NCBI GenBank assembly: GCA_003557445.1 | Contig: PWOK01000358.1 | Coordinates: forward strand, 1-12,915 | Source: Halanaerobiaceae bacterium | GTDB lineage: Bacteria; Bacillota_F; Halanaerobiia; Halanaerobiales; CSSED10-376 | Direction of reading: 5' to 3' | DNA: 12,915 nt | Shown here: piece after piece, positions 1-6,537 of the stretch | Position numbering within the stretch: position 1 is the stretch's first letter | Layout: every line of letters starts with the position of its first letter | The notes under the pieces: model-generated | Told to the model about the DNA's origin: nothing | The model's database searches: none | What the model saw: the letters and a program-made list of their open reading frames with translations, nothing else | Program-made: the position numbers and the translations under genes

Positions 1-188
1 ATTTTAGAAAAATAATTTTGATTATCACTATGGAAAATAATATGAGCAGCATTATAGGGTATTATAGTTTTTAGCTGATTTAATATTTCTTCCAGATATT
101 GATTTAGATTAAGAATATCTCCGGTTTTTAATAAAAAATGATTTAAAGGTTTCCAGGATTTTTCACGAATTCCTTTGTAATTATTCAT
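1..188 (-). CDS. Partial gene, N-terminus of a GAF-like / possible LuxR-type regulator
   Basis: An open frame of 62 codons reads leftwards from ATG at 188-186 and runs off the window edge, so only the N-terminus is seen. It begins MNNYKGIREKSWKPL and contains a stretch reading LNQLKTIIPYNAAHIIF at about residues 38-54. From memory of the families, this resembles the start of a GAF domain in regulators that carry a C-terminal LuxR helix-turn-helix, where a helix is followed by a LIPYD-A-like turn and a beta strand. No DNA-binding part is visible, so the LuxR idea is inference only. A GGTTGGTGAT purine-rich stretch six bases before the ATG is an acceptable ribosome binding site. A very good promoter lies just upstream (225-253), which supports a real gene starting here. 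It is divergent from the cyclic di-GMP gene at 335. Confidence 0.6.
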   Translation of the reverse strand, partial: MNNYKGIREKSWKPLNHFLLKTGDILNLNQYLEEILNQLKTIIPYNAAHIIFHSDNQNYFSK

Positions 189-224
189 TTTATCACCAAC
201 CAATCTCTAACAAATGATATTCAT

Positions 225-253
225 ATTATACTACTAATTACTATTTTTTTCAA
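225..253 (-). promoter_or_regulatory. Sigma-A type promoter for the leftward partial gene
   Basis: Read on the minus strand, TTGAAA (253-248) and a perfect TATAAT (230-225) are separated by exactly 17 bases. That is 11 of 12 matches to the vegetative consensus. It lies 37 bases before the start codon at 188, so the leader would be short. It is the strongest promoter match seen in the window. Confidence 0.7.
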
Positions 254-272
254 CAAATTATAAACAATTAAT

Positions 273-302
273 TTAAGAGAAAATTAAACATATTTCTATA
301 AT
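273..302 (+). promoter_or_regulatory. Candidate promoter for the GGDEF/HD-GYP operon
   Basis: A perfect TATAAT sits at 297-302. A weaker TTAAGA (273-278) lies upstream with an 18-base spacer. The start codon is 32 bases downstream, after a strong GGGAGG ribosome binding site at 321-326. The -10 is convincing and the -35 is poor, so the promoter may be weak or activator-dependent. Confidence 0.45.
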
Positions 303-334
303 AGTAATTATTATTTTTAAGGGAGGTTATATAA

Positions 335-2650
335 ATGAATTATCCTGAAACAAAAGATATTAAAATACCTGATTATATAATTGAAAAATGGCAGAAAATT
401 GTTGACATTGTTGCTGAACAAATTGAGGTTGAGGCTGCCTTAATCATGAAAATAATACCTCCCTATATAGAAGTTTTTAGAACAAGTAAAACCAGAAATA
501 ATCCTTATAAAGTTGGTGATAGAGAACATCTTGCAGGTCTGTATTGTGAAACAGTTATTAAAAAAGATAAAAAATTAAAGATACCCAATGCCCATAAAGA
601 AGAAAAGTGGAAAAATAATCCTGATATTGAATTAGGTATGATTTCTTATCTGGGATTTCCTCTTAAATGGCCTGATGGAGATTTTTTTGGAACTATTTGT
701 GTTCTTGACTCCAAAGAAAAAGAATTTAACAGTATAAAAGAAGAATTATTAAAACATTTTAAAGAATTAATTGAATCACATTTAAAAATAATATATCAAA
801 ATAATAAATTACAAAAAGAAATAAAGAAAAGAAATAAACTACAGAAATTATTAAAAGAGAATAATAAACAATTATCCATTACCCTGCAATCAATTGGAGA
901 TGCTGTAATAACTACTGATAATAATTGTTGTATAACCAGAATTAATCATAAAGCAGAAAAATTAACAGGCTGGAAATTTAATCAGGCCAGAGGATTACAC
1001 CTCAATAAAATATTTAAAATTAAAAACGGAGATACTGGAAAACCGGTTGAAAATCCTGTAGAAAAAGTTTTAAAATCAGGAAAAACAGAAGGTCTGGCCA
1101 ATAATACTGTACTGGTAAGTAAAAAAGGTAAAGAATATCAGATATCAGATAGTGCTTCTCCCATTAAAGATAATCATAATAATACATATGGAGTTGTCCT
1201 TATATTCAGGAATATTACTGAGAAATATAAAATGCAGCAAAAAATTAAAAAGGAAAATAGATGGCTTGAATCTTTATTTAAAAATGCAACATATCCTATA
1301 ACCCTGGTTGATAATAATCACCGGATTCTTGATATAAATAAAAGTTTTCAGGAAGTTTTTAAATATAATTTACAGGATATCAAAGGCAAGGATCTTGATA
1401 GTATTATGAATATGAGTAGGGAAAAATCTGCTGATAAAAATCTTACTAAAAAATTATTACAGGGACAAATTGTTGAAATAGAAGCCACCCGGTATGATAA
1501 ATATGGAAATCCTGTAGAGTGTATAATTAGAGGAATTCCGGTAATGATTGATGGTAAACTAATAGGAGCTTATGGAATATATATAGATATAACTGAAAGA
1601 AAAAAACAGGAAAAAAAGATTAAATATCTTAGTTTTCATGATTCTTTAACAGATCTCTATAACAGAACCTATCTGGAAGAGGAAATTAAAAGAATCGATG
1701 TTAAAAGACAGCTTCCTATCAGCCTTATTATGGCTGATTTAAATGGCCTTAAAATTATTAATGATTCCTATGGACATAGCCTTGGTGATCAATTATTAAT
1801 TAAAACTGCTGAAATATTGACTGAATCCTGTAGAGAAGAAGATTTAGTTGCTCGCTGGGGTGGAGATGAATTTGTTGTATTATTACCCCAGACATCATCT
1901 CAACAGGTAAAAAATATATGTAAAAGAATAAATCAAAACTGCAATAAAAGTAAAATTAAAGAAATTGAGGATGATATTCCAGTATCAATTGCTCTGGGAT
2001 ATGCAGTAAAAGAAAAATCTGCCACTGATATCTTTGAGGTTTTAAAGATGGCAGAAGATAGAATGTATAATAACAAACTTACAGAAAGCAGAAGTGTTAA
2101 AAGCCATATAGCCAAAACATTATTAAAAACTTTACAGGAAAAAAGCCCTGAAACAGAGGAACATGCTCAAAGAATGAAAGATCTGGCTCTTAAACTGGGT
2201 AAAAAGATTAATCTTACTCAGATTGAACTGGACAAACTTGCCCTGCTTGCTTCTCTGCATGATATTGGTAAAACTATCATTTCAGAAGAAATATTAAATA
2301 AACCTGGAATATTAACAGATAGTGAATGGGAAATTATAAAGGAACATCCCAATACAGGTTTTCGTATCTGTTCATCTACAGAAGATTTTTCTCATATTGC
2401 TTTAGAATTATTATCTCATCATGAAAATTGGGATGGTTCGGGTTATCCCAGGGGGCTTAAAAAAGAAGAAACACCCTTATTATCCAGAATAATACGCATA
2501 GTTGATGCCTATGATGTTATGACCAATGATAGACCCTACAAAAAAGCTTTATCACAAAAAGAAGCTATAGATGAACTTAAAAGATGTGCAAGTAGCTATT
2601 TTGATCCTCAACTTTTAAATGTCTTTATTGATATTATAAAATCTGAATAA
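335..2650 (+). CDS. GAF-PAS-PAS-GGDEF-HD-GYP cyclic di-GMP turnover protein
   Basis: A 771-residue cytoplasmic signalling protein with no signal peptide or membrane segment. In order: a GAF-like sensor (about 13-150), a charged coiled-coil linker (about 150-178), PAS 1 (about 179-300), PAS 2 (about 310-428), a GGDEF diguanylate cyclase (about 430-590) and an HD-GYP phosphodiesterase (about 600-771). The cyclase signature is intact: GGDEF at 509-513. The RxxD inhibitory site (R500 to D503) lies exactly five residues before it, so product inhibition is likely. The HD-GYP half keeps HDIGK at 642-646, HHE at 695-697 and GYP at 703-705, followed by the usual DAYD and RPY motifs, so it should also be active. 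The protein can therefore in principle make and hydrolyse cyclic di-GMP, with the GAF and PAS domains deciding the balance. Ligands of the sensors cannot be read from sequence. The start follows GGGAGG at 321-326. A TetR gene follows after 16 bases. Confidence 0.93.
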   Translation: MNYPETKDIKIPDYIIEKWQKIVDIVAEQIEVEAALIMKIIPPYIEVFRTSKTRNNPYKVGDREHLAGLYCETVIKKDKKLKIPNAHKEEKWKNNPDIELGMISYLGFPLKWPDGDFFGTICVLDSKEKEFNSIKEELLKHFKELIESHLKIIYQNNKLQKEIKKRNKLQKLLKENNKQLSITLQSIGDAVITTDNNCCITRINHKAEKLTGWKFNQARGLHLNKIFKIKNGDTGKPVENPVEKVLKSGKTEGLANNTVLVSKKGKEYQISDSASPIKDNHNNTYGVVLIFRNITEKYKMQQKIKKENRWLESLFKNATYPITLVDNNHRILDINKSFQEVFKYNLQDIKGKDLDSIMNMSREKSADKNLTKKLLQGQIVEIEATRYDKYGNPVECIIRGIPVMIDGKLIGAYGIYIDITERKKQEKKIKYLSFHDSLTDLYNRTYLEEEIKRIDVKRQLPISLIMADLNGLKIINDSYGHSLGDQLLIKTAEILTESCREEDLVARWGGDEFVVLLPQTSSQQVKNICKRINQNCNKSKIKEIEDDIPVSIALGYAVKEKSATDIFEVLKMAEDRMYNNKLTESRSVKSHIAKTLLKTLQEKSPETEEHAQRMKDLALKLGKKINLTQIELDKLALLASLHDIGKTIISEEILNKPGILTDSEWEIIKEHPNTGFRICSSTEDFSHIALELLSHHENWDGSGYPRGLKKEETPLLSRIIRIVDAYDVMTNDRPYKKALSQKEAIDELKRCASSYFDPQLLNVFIDIIKSE

Positions 2651-2666
2651 TTAATGAGGTGTTTAT

Positions 2667-3242
2667 ATGCCCAAAATTATTAAAAACTTACCGGAATTAA
2701 TAGTTCGTTCAGCAAAATACGAGTTTGAGGAACACGGGTATCAAAAAGTTGATATGTTAAAAATTTCAAAAAGAGCTGGAATTGCAGTGGGAACAATATA
2801 TAATTATTATCCCAATAAAGCAAGATTATTTCTGGATACTGTTAAATTAAGCTGGAATGAATTTGAAAATAATCTAGACCAACTAAAATCTGATAATCCT
2901 CGAGAAAAACTTAAAACTACTATAAAAGCATATTATCATTTTGGAAAACAAAAAAAAGGTCTCTGGGAGGATATTATTCAGGCTAAACTTGAAGACGATA
3001 AAAAAACATTATATATAAGAAATGTAAAGGGACTGAAACGTATAGTAGATTTAATAATTCAGGTACTTCATTCCAATAATTGTCTTGATTATGATAGAGA
3101 ATTTGTAAAAAGAACCGCTATTAATATTATTATGACAATTGATGGTCTCTTACGTGAGAAACCTGATGAAGAAGAAGAAAATTATAATTATCTTTATAAT
3201 TTAATTGACAGACACCTTGATTATATAGTAAAAAAATATTAA
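2667..3242 (+). CDS. TetR/AcrR-family transcriptional regulator
   Basis: A 191-residue protein, the usual size for the family. The N-terminal helix-turn-helix spans about residues 8-58 and contains the hallmark run ISKRAGIAVGTIYNYYPNKA, followed by LF, which matches the family's AGVSxGTxYxYFxxKexL pattern. The rest is a helical ligand-binding and dimer domain with no recognisable specificity. ATGAGGTG just before the ATG is a good ribosome binding site. The gap to the cyclic di-GMP gene is only 16 bases with no terminator, so the two are probably co-transcribed. Its target is unknown. Family habit suggests it controls a nearby promoter, perhaps its own operon or the trpB2 gene 68 bases downstream, but I could find no convincing palindromic operator in 3243-3310. 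Confidence 0.88.
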   Translation: MPKIIKNLPELIVRSAKYEFEEHGYQKVDMLKISKRAGIAVGTIYNYYPNKARLFLDTVKLSWNEFENNLDQLKSDNPREKLKTTIKAYYHFGKQKKGLWEDIIQAKLEDDKKTLYIRNVKGLKRIVDLIIQVLHSNNCLDYDREFVKRTAINIIMTIDGLLREKPDEEEENYNYLYNLIDRHLDYIVKKY

Positions 3243-3310
3243 AAAAAGAAGGTATTTTAAAACTTTTTGAGAATTATATATATAAATTATTAAACAGGAG
3301 ATGAGAGAAG

Positions 3311-4687
3311 ATGAGAAAAGATAAGTTGAGCAAAGCAAAAATTTTATTGTCACAGGATGAAATACCTCGAAAATGGTATAATATTATGGCAGATATGCCA
3401 GAACCACCAAGCCCTCCCCTTAATCCAAAAACAAAAAAACCTGTTAAACCAGAAGAATTAGCACAAATTTTTCCTGAAAATCTAATAGAACAGGAGATGA
3501 CCCGGGAACGCTGGATTGATATTCCAGAAGAAATTCTTGATAAATATTTAACCTGGCGCCCCAGTCCTTTACACAGAGCCTTTAATCTGGAAAAATATCT
3601 GGACACAACGGCTAAAATATATTATAAAAATGAAGGAACCAGTCCTGCAGGTAGTCATAAGCCAAATACAGCTATCGCTCAGGCTTATTACAATAAACAG
3701 GCTGGAATAAAAAGATTAACAACTGAAACAGGTGCCGGTCAATGGGGAAGTGCACTTTCACTGGGATGTTCATATTTTGGTCTGGAATGTAAGGTTTATA
3801 TGGTTAGAATCAGTTATGATCAAAAACCATATAGAAGGTTTATGATGAATACCTGGGGAGCTGAATGTATTCCAAGCCCCAGTAAAGAAACTTCTTTTGG
3901 AAGAAAAGTTTTAAAAGAAACTCCTGATACCTCAGGAAGTTTGGGTATTGCAATTGGGGAAGCAATTGAAGATGCTGTTACTTCTGAAAATACTCGTTAT
4001 TCACTGGGAAGTGTTTTAAATCATGTGATGATACATCAATCAATTATTGGTCTTGAGGCCCAAAAACAACTCAAAAAAATAAATGAAACACCTGATATTG
4101 TTGCCGGTTGTGTTGGTGGAGGAAGTAATTTTGCCGGACTGGCTTTTCCCTTTATTAATGATAAAATTAATGGACAGGAAATAGAAGTAATTTCTGCTGA
4201 ATCTACCGCCTGTCCAACAATTACTGAAGGTCCTTATGTTTTTGACTATGGTGATACAGCTGCCACCACACCACTTCTGGCTATGCACAGCCTTGGTTAT
4301 GACTTTGTACCTCCTGAAACTCATGCAGGTGGATTGAGATATCATGGTATGTCTCCAATTGTAAGTAAACTTGTTGAAGATGGTCTTGTTAAATCTCGTT
4401 CTTATGATCAAATTCAGGCCTATAAAGCTGGAGTGATCTGGGCCAGGACTGAAGGATTTATACCTGCTCCTGAAACAAACCATGTACTTGCTCTTGTAAT
4501 TGAAGAAGCCAAAAAAGCCAAAGAAGAGGGGAAAGAAAAAACAATTCTCATAAACTGGAGTGGTCATGGTTTACTCGATCTCAGTGGTTATAATGATTAT
4601 TTAAATGGTAATCTGGAAGAATCCAGTATGACCAGAGAACAAATAGAAGAATCAAAAGAAAAATTAAAAAATAATCTCCGACCATAA
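3311..4687 (+). CDS. trpB2: Tryptophan synthase beta chain, TrpB2 type (stand-alone)
   Basis: A 458-residue PLP enzyme. The length and N-terminal region ([20 protein letters not shown] at about 17-36, then a Glu/Arg-rich stretch ending [10 protein letters not shown]) are typical of TrpB2, which is about 50 residues longer than ordinary TrpB. SHK at 115-117 supplies the PLP lysine (K117). ETGAGQWG starting at E139 holds the catalytic glutamate, with W where TrpB1 has H. GGGSN at 269-273 binds the cofactor phosphate. The known family reaction is L-serine plus indole to L-tryptophan. There is no trpA or other trp gene next to it, so indole salvage or a related beta-replacement role is likely. 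The start at 3311 follows AGGAG at 3297-3301. An out-of-frame ATG at 3301 was discounted. It may be read through from the TetR gene, since the 68-base gap has no terminator and only weak promoter-like boxes. A clear terminator follows at 4707-4741. Confidence 0.93.
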   Translation: MRKDKLSKAKILLSQDEIPRKWYNIMADMPEPPSPPLNPKTKKPVKPEELAQIFPENLIEQEMTRERWIDIPEEILDKYLTWRPSPLHRAFNLEKYLDTTAKIYYKNEGTSPAGSHKPNTAIAQAYYNKQAGIKRLTTETGAGQWGSALSLGCSYFGLECKVYMVRISYDQKPYRRFMMNTWGAECIPSPSKETSFGRKVLKETPDTSGSLGIAIGEAIEDAVTSENTRYSLGSVLNHVMIHQSIIGLEAQKQLKKINETPDIVAGCVGGGSNFAGLAFPFINDKINGQEIEVISAESTACPTITEGPYVFDYGDTAATTPLLAMHSLGYDFVPPETHAGGLRYHGMSPIVSKLVEDGLVKSRSYDQIQAYKAGVIWARTEGFIPAPETNHVLALVIEEAKKAKEEGKEKTILINWSGHGLLDLSGYNDYLNGNLEESSMTREQIEESKEKLKNNLRP

Positions 4688-4706
4688 TTTTAAATAAATA
4701 ATATTT

Positions 4707-4741
4707 AAAAAAGCCGTCTAAAAATAAAGGCGGCTTTTTTT
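4707..4741. terminator. Bidirectional intrinsic terminator between convergent genes
   Basis: The arms GCCGTCT (4713-4719) and AGGCGGC (4728-4734) form a hairpin with one G-U pair and an eight-base loop. They are flanked by six A residues on the left and seven T residues on the right. Read rightwards it ends the trpB2 transcript. Read leftwards the A tract becomes a T tract, so it can also end the DUF4430/S-component operon, whose last stop codon is at 4750-4752. Confidence 0.88.
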
Positions 4742-4749
4742 ATATACTA

Positions 4750-5265
4750 TTATAAAAAGTTATTTTTTTGTTTTTGCAAAAGATTAATAAGTGGTTTAAA
4801 TAAAAATAATACTATAATAAAATTGGAAACACCATGAACAATATCAAAGGGGATACCCCTGATCCAGTATGATATCCCATAAGGAATACCATAAAAAAGA
4901 GACTCTATAACTGCAAAGAACAGTCCAAAAGTAAAACCAAAAATCCCTGCCAGAACAGCATATCCATATTCAGTTTTAATTTTGGTATTCATAATCGCAC
5001 TTATTAATATTAATATAGGCCAGATAAGATAATAACCAAGTAACCAGGTGTGAAACCCATATATAAAAATTTCTATAGTACTAAATATAAAAGCACATAA
5101 TAGACTGACCTTTATTCCAAATACAATGGTATATACCATTAATAACAGAGTTACTATTTCAACATTGGGAACAAAGGAAAGAGCAAATTTACCTGAGGTT
5201 ATTGTGGCACTTAAAATACCTATTAAAGCAATATCTTTGATTTGTAGTTTTTTATTGGTTAGCAT
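4750..5265 (-). CDS. ECF transporter S component, possible corrinoid uptake
   Basis: A 171-residue, very hydrophobic protein with about five to six membrane spans. It begins with the NKKLQIKDIALIGILSA type of start common in S components, then PNVEIVTLLLMVYTIVFG at about 33-50 and a W/Y-rich stretch (FHTWLLGYYLIWP) near residue 75. S components bind a vitamin or cofactor and work with a shared EcfT/EcfA1/EcfA2 energising module. No such module is nearby, which fits the group II arrangement where it is encoded elsewhere. The start lies seven bases after the DUF4430 stop codon, so the two genes form one operon. Its ribosome binding site (GAAAGAG, inside the end of the upstream gene) is weak, suggesting translational coupling. 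The substrate cannot be read from sequence. Corrinoid is proposed from the DUF4430 partner. Confidence 0.8.
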   Translation of the reverse strand: MLTNKKLQIKDIALIGILSATITSGKFALSFVPNVEIVTLLLMVYTIVFGIKVSLLCAFIFSTIEIFIYGFHTWLLGYYLIWPILILISAIMNTKIKTEYGYAVLAGIFGFTFGLFFAVIESLFYGIPYGISYWIRGIPFDIVHGVSNFIIVLFLFKPLINLLQKQKNNFL

Positions 5266-5272
5266 TGTTTTA

Positions 5273-5665
5273 TTAAAACTCTTTCAATTCAAATAAATAA
5301 GTGTCCCCATCCTGTAAAACTATCTCATCAACACCGGTTAATGCATCTTCATTATTTATATAAATATGAAAATATTCATTTTCTGCTTTATTATAATTTA
5401 ATAAACCTGTGACCATGGTCCCATGACTAAATGATTGAAAATTTACTCCCAGTTCTTCTTCCTTTTCTTTTAAAAGCTCATAAAGTATTTCCTGTTCAGT
5501 ATTATAAATAAAAGATTCTTCAATATCCTGGTTTTCAATAATAATTTCCAGGGTAACTTCTTTATCTCCCTCTAAAGTTTCAGGTCCAAAGAAATATTCA
5601 TACCCCAATCCCAGAAAAAAAGCAATTATAAGAACTAAAATAACTATCATTAATTTATTTTTCAT
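5273..5665 (-). CDS. DUF4430 domain protein, membrane-anchored (transcobalamin-like)
   Basis: A 130-residue protein with a single N-terminal hydrophobic anchor (about residues 4-26, no lipobox cysteine) and an extracytoplasmic domain. The C-terminal pattern YFHIYINNEDALTGVDEIVL followed by DGD and an alternating Y-F-L-F strand is the hallmark of DUF4430. That family is related to the C-terminal domain of transcobalamin and intrinsic factor and often lies beside ECF S components in Firmicutes. A role capturing a corrinoid or similar ligand and presenting it to the S component is inferred, not shown. The ribosome binding site is CTGGGGG, eight bases before the ATG at 5665. It is the first gene of the leftward operon. 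A cobalamin riboswitch would be a natural partner, but the short leader between promoter and start leaves no room for one. Confidence 0.75.
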   Translation of the reverse strand: MKNKLMIVILVLIIAFFLGLGYEYFFGPETLEGDKEVTLEIIIENQDIEESFIYNTEQEILYELLKEKEEELGVNFQSFSHGTMVTGLLNYNKAENEYFHIYINNEDALTGVDEIVLQDGDTYLFELKEF

Positions 5666-5700
5666 TAATTAAACCCCCAGTATTTCTTCTTTTACTGGTA

Positions 5701-5729
5701 ATTATATTATATGTTATCTGGAATAGCAA
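5701..5729 (-). promoter_or_regulatory. Candidate promoter for the DUF4430/S-component operon
   Basis: On the minus strand, TTGCTA (5729-5724) and a perfect TATAAT (5706-5701) are 17 bases apart, 10 of 12 consensus matches. Transcription would begin near 5694, giving a leader of about 30 bases that holds only the GGGGG ribosome binding site. Confidence 0.55.
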
Positions 5730-5770
5730 ATAGGTTAAAAACACAAACATATTTAAGCAAAATGTCGTTT

Positions 5771-5798
5771 TTTAAAGCTTATTTCCGGTAATTATACT
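5771..5798 (+). promoter_or_regulatory. Candidate promoter for the surface-protein block
   Basis: TTTAAA (5771-5776) and TATACT (5793-5798) are 16 bases apart, 9 of 12 consensus matches. A second possibility is TTGTTT (5804-5809) and TACGAT (5827-5832) with a 17-base spacer. Both overlap the nested inverted repeat at 5788-5829, so either could be blocked or helped by a protein bound there. I cannot choose between them without mapping the transcript start. Confidence 0.35.
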
Positions 5799-5829
5799 TA
5801 AAATTGTTTAAGTAAAATATTTTAATTAC
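5788..5829. repeat. Nested inverted repeat, possible operator
   Basis: The left arm is GTAATTATACTTAAA (5788-5802). Its inner part pairs with TTTAAGTA (5807-5814) across a four-base ATTG centre, an exact 8-base match. Its outer part pairs with TAATTAC (5823-5829), an exact 7-base match. The right arm is interrupted by AAATATTT (5815-5822), itself a palindrome. In all, 15 bases are mirrored. AT-rich DNA makes chance dyads more common, so function is uncertain. Confidence 0.5.
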
Positions 5830-5891
5830 GATAATAAAAATAGTAAATAGAATAACCAGATATTTATTTTTTATATTAAGGGGAGTTATCC

Positions 5892-6509
5892 ATGAAAAAG
5901 GTCTTTTTACTGTTATTATTAATACTTATATTTAATTTCCAATATACAATGGCTTCCAATAAAAACTTCAGTGATATTTATGGGGTTCATTTTAATACAT
6001 ACAGACTTAATAATTTAAATCAATTTGCCATGGAAAGAGGCAGTCAGGGAAGAAATTCTGGTTTTGGTTTTTTCATTCAGGCCAAAGAAAGAATTACAGA
6101 TGATATTGATTTTTTTAATAGTTATTTTTCCTGGTTTACTAAAAACTTCACCTATGGTTTAAAAGTTGAACATATGAAGTTACATTATGATGATTTCGAT
6201 GGAGGATCAGAAATTAAAATATCAAATACCGGAATTTTATTTACCATGACCTATTATTTATTTTATAATATTAATTTTAATGCTGCTTTTGGACAGTATT
6301 TTGTCAGTCTATCAGATTATAAACATGGAGGTATCACCAGCAGTGATTTTGCTTATTCTCCAGGAGCAAAAATAGGTCTGGAAAGTCATATACCTGTCAT
6401 TGGTGATCAATTAAACATCAATTGGAGAGTTAATTATCGATATGCTCAAGCCGGGGATTATGATTTTAGTGGTCTGGAATTTTCTATTTTAATTGAGGAT
6501 TTATATTAG
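5892..6509 (+). CDS. Small secreted beta-barrel-like protein, possible outer-membrane protein
   Basis: A 205-residue protein I do not recognise as a named family. It has a clear signal peptide: MKK, a Leu/Ile-rich core, and a likely signal peptidase I site after TMA at residues 20-22. The mature part is Gly, Tyr, Phe and Asn-rich with alternating polar and aromatic stretches, for example FGFFIQAKERI, FTYGLKVEHMKLHY and YNINFNAAFGQYFVSL. It ends in an alternating strand finishing with an aromatic residue (FSILIEDLY). This is the usual look of a small eight-stranded outer-membrane barrel and implies a diderm envelope, but the fold is inference. AGGGGAG before the ATG is a strong ribosome binding site. 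It is the first gene of the rightward surface block and is followed after 28 bases by a lipoprotein gene with no terminator between, so co-transcription is likely. Confidence 0.7.
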   Translation: MKKVFLLLLLILIFNFQYTMASNKNFSDIYGVHFNTYRLNNLNQFAMERGSQGRNSGFGFFIQAKERITDDIDFFNSYFSWFTKNFTYGLKVEHMKLHYDDFDGGSEIKISNTGILFTMTYYLFYNINFNAAFGQYFVSLSDYKHGGITSSDFAYSPGAKIGLESHIPVIGDQLNINWRVNYRYAQAGDYDFSGLEFSILIEDLY

Positions 6510-6523
6510 TAATTGAACATAAC

Positions 6524-6529
6524 AGGGAG
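6524..6529 (+). promoter_or_regulatory. Ribosome binding site that selects a TTG start
   Basis: AGGGAG at 6524-6529 overlaps an in-frame GTG (6529-6531), so that GTG cannot be used with this site. The next in-frame start, TTG at 6538-6540, is eight bases downstream, an ideal distance. The lipoprotein is therefore taken to start at 6538, which removes three residues and leaves a compact signal peptide. Confidence 0.65.
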
Positions 6530-6537
6530 TGTTAAAT

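Noticed and set aside
3272..3288. AT-rich near-palindrome before trpB2 as a TetR operator
   Set aside because: It is a simple TA run that is only approximately symmetric and gives no specific half-site.
3301..3303. ATG ten bases before the trpB2 start
   Set aside because: It is out of frame with trpB2 and sits directly against the AGGAG ribosome binding site.
3274..3606. 110-codon minus-strand open frame over the start of trpB2
   Set aside because: Antisense shadow of the TrpB2 N-terminus, which has clear family motifs; no ribosome binding site or promoter was evident.
4040..4567. 175-codon open frame on the minus strand inside trpB2
   Set aside because: It lies fully within a strongly conserved coding gene on the other strand, has no family resemblance, and is rich in Phe/Asn/Ser as expected from an antisense reading of AT-rich codons.
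5666..5700. Cobalamin riboswitch upstream of the DUF4430 operon
   Set aside because: The best promoter leaves a leader of about 30 bases, far too short for a cobalamin riboswitch, and no B12-box-like sequence was seen in 5666-5891.
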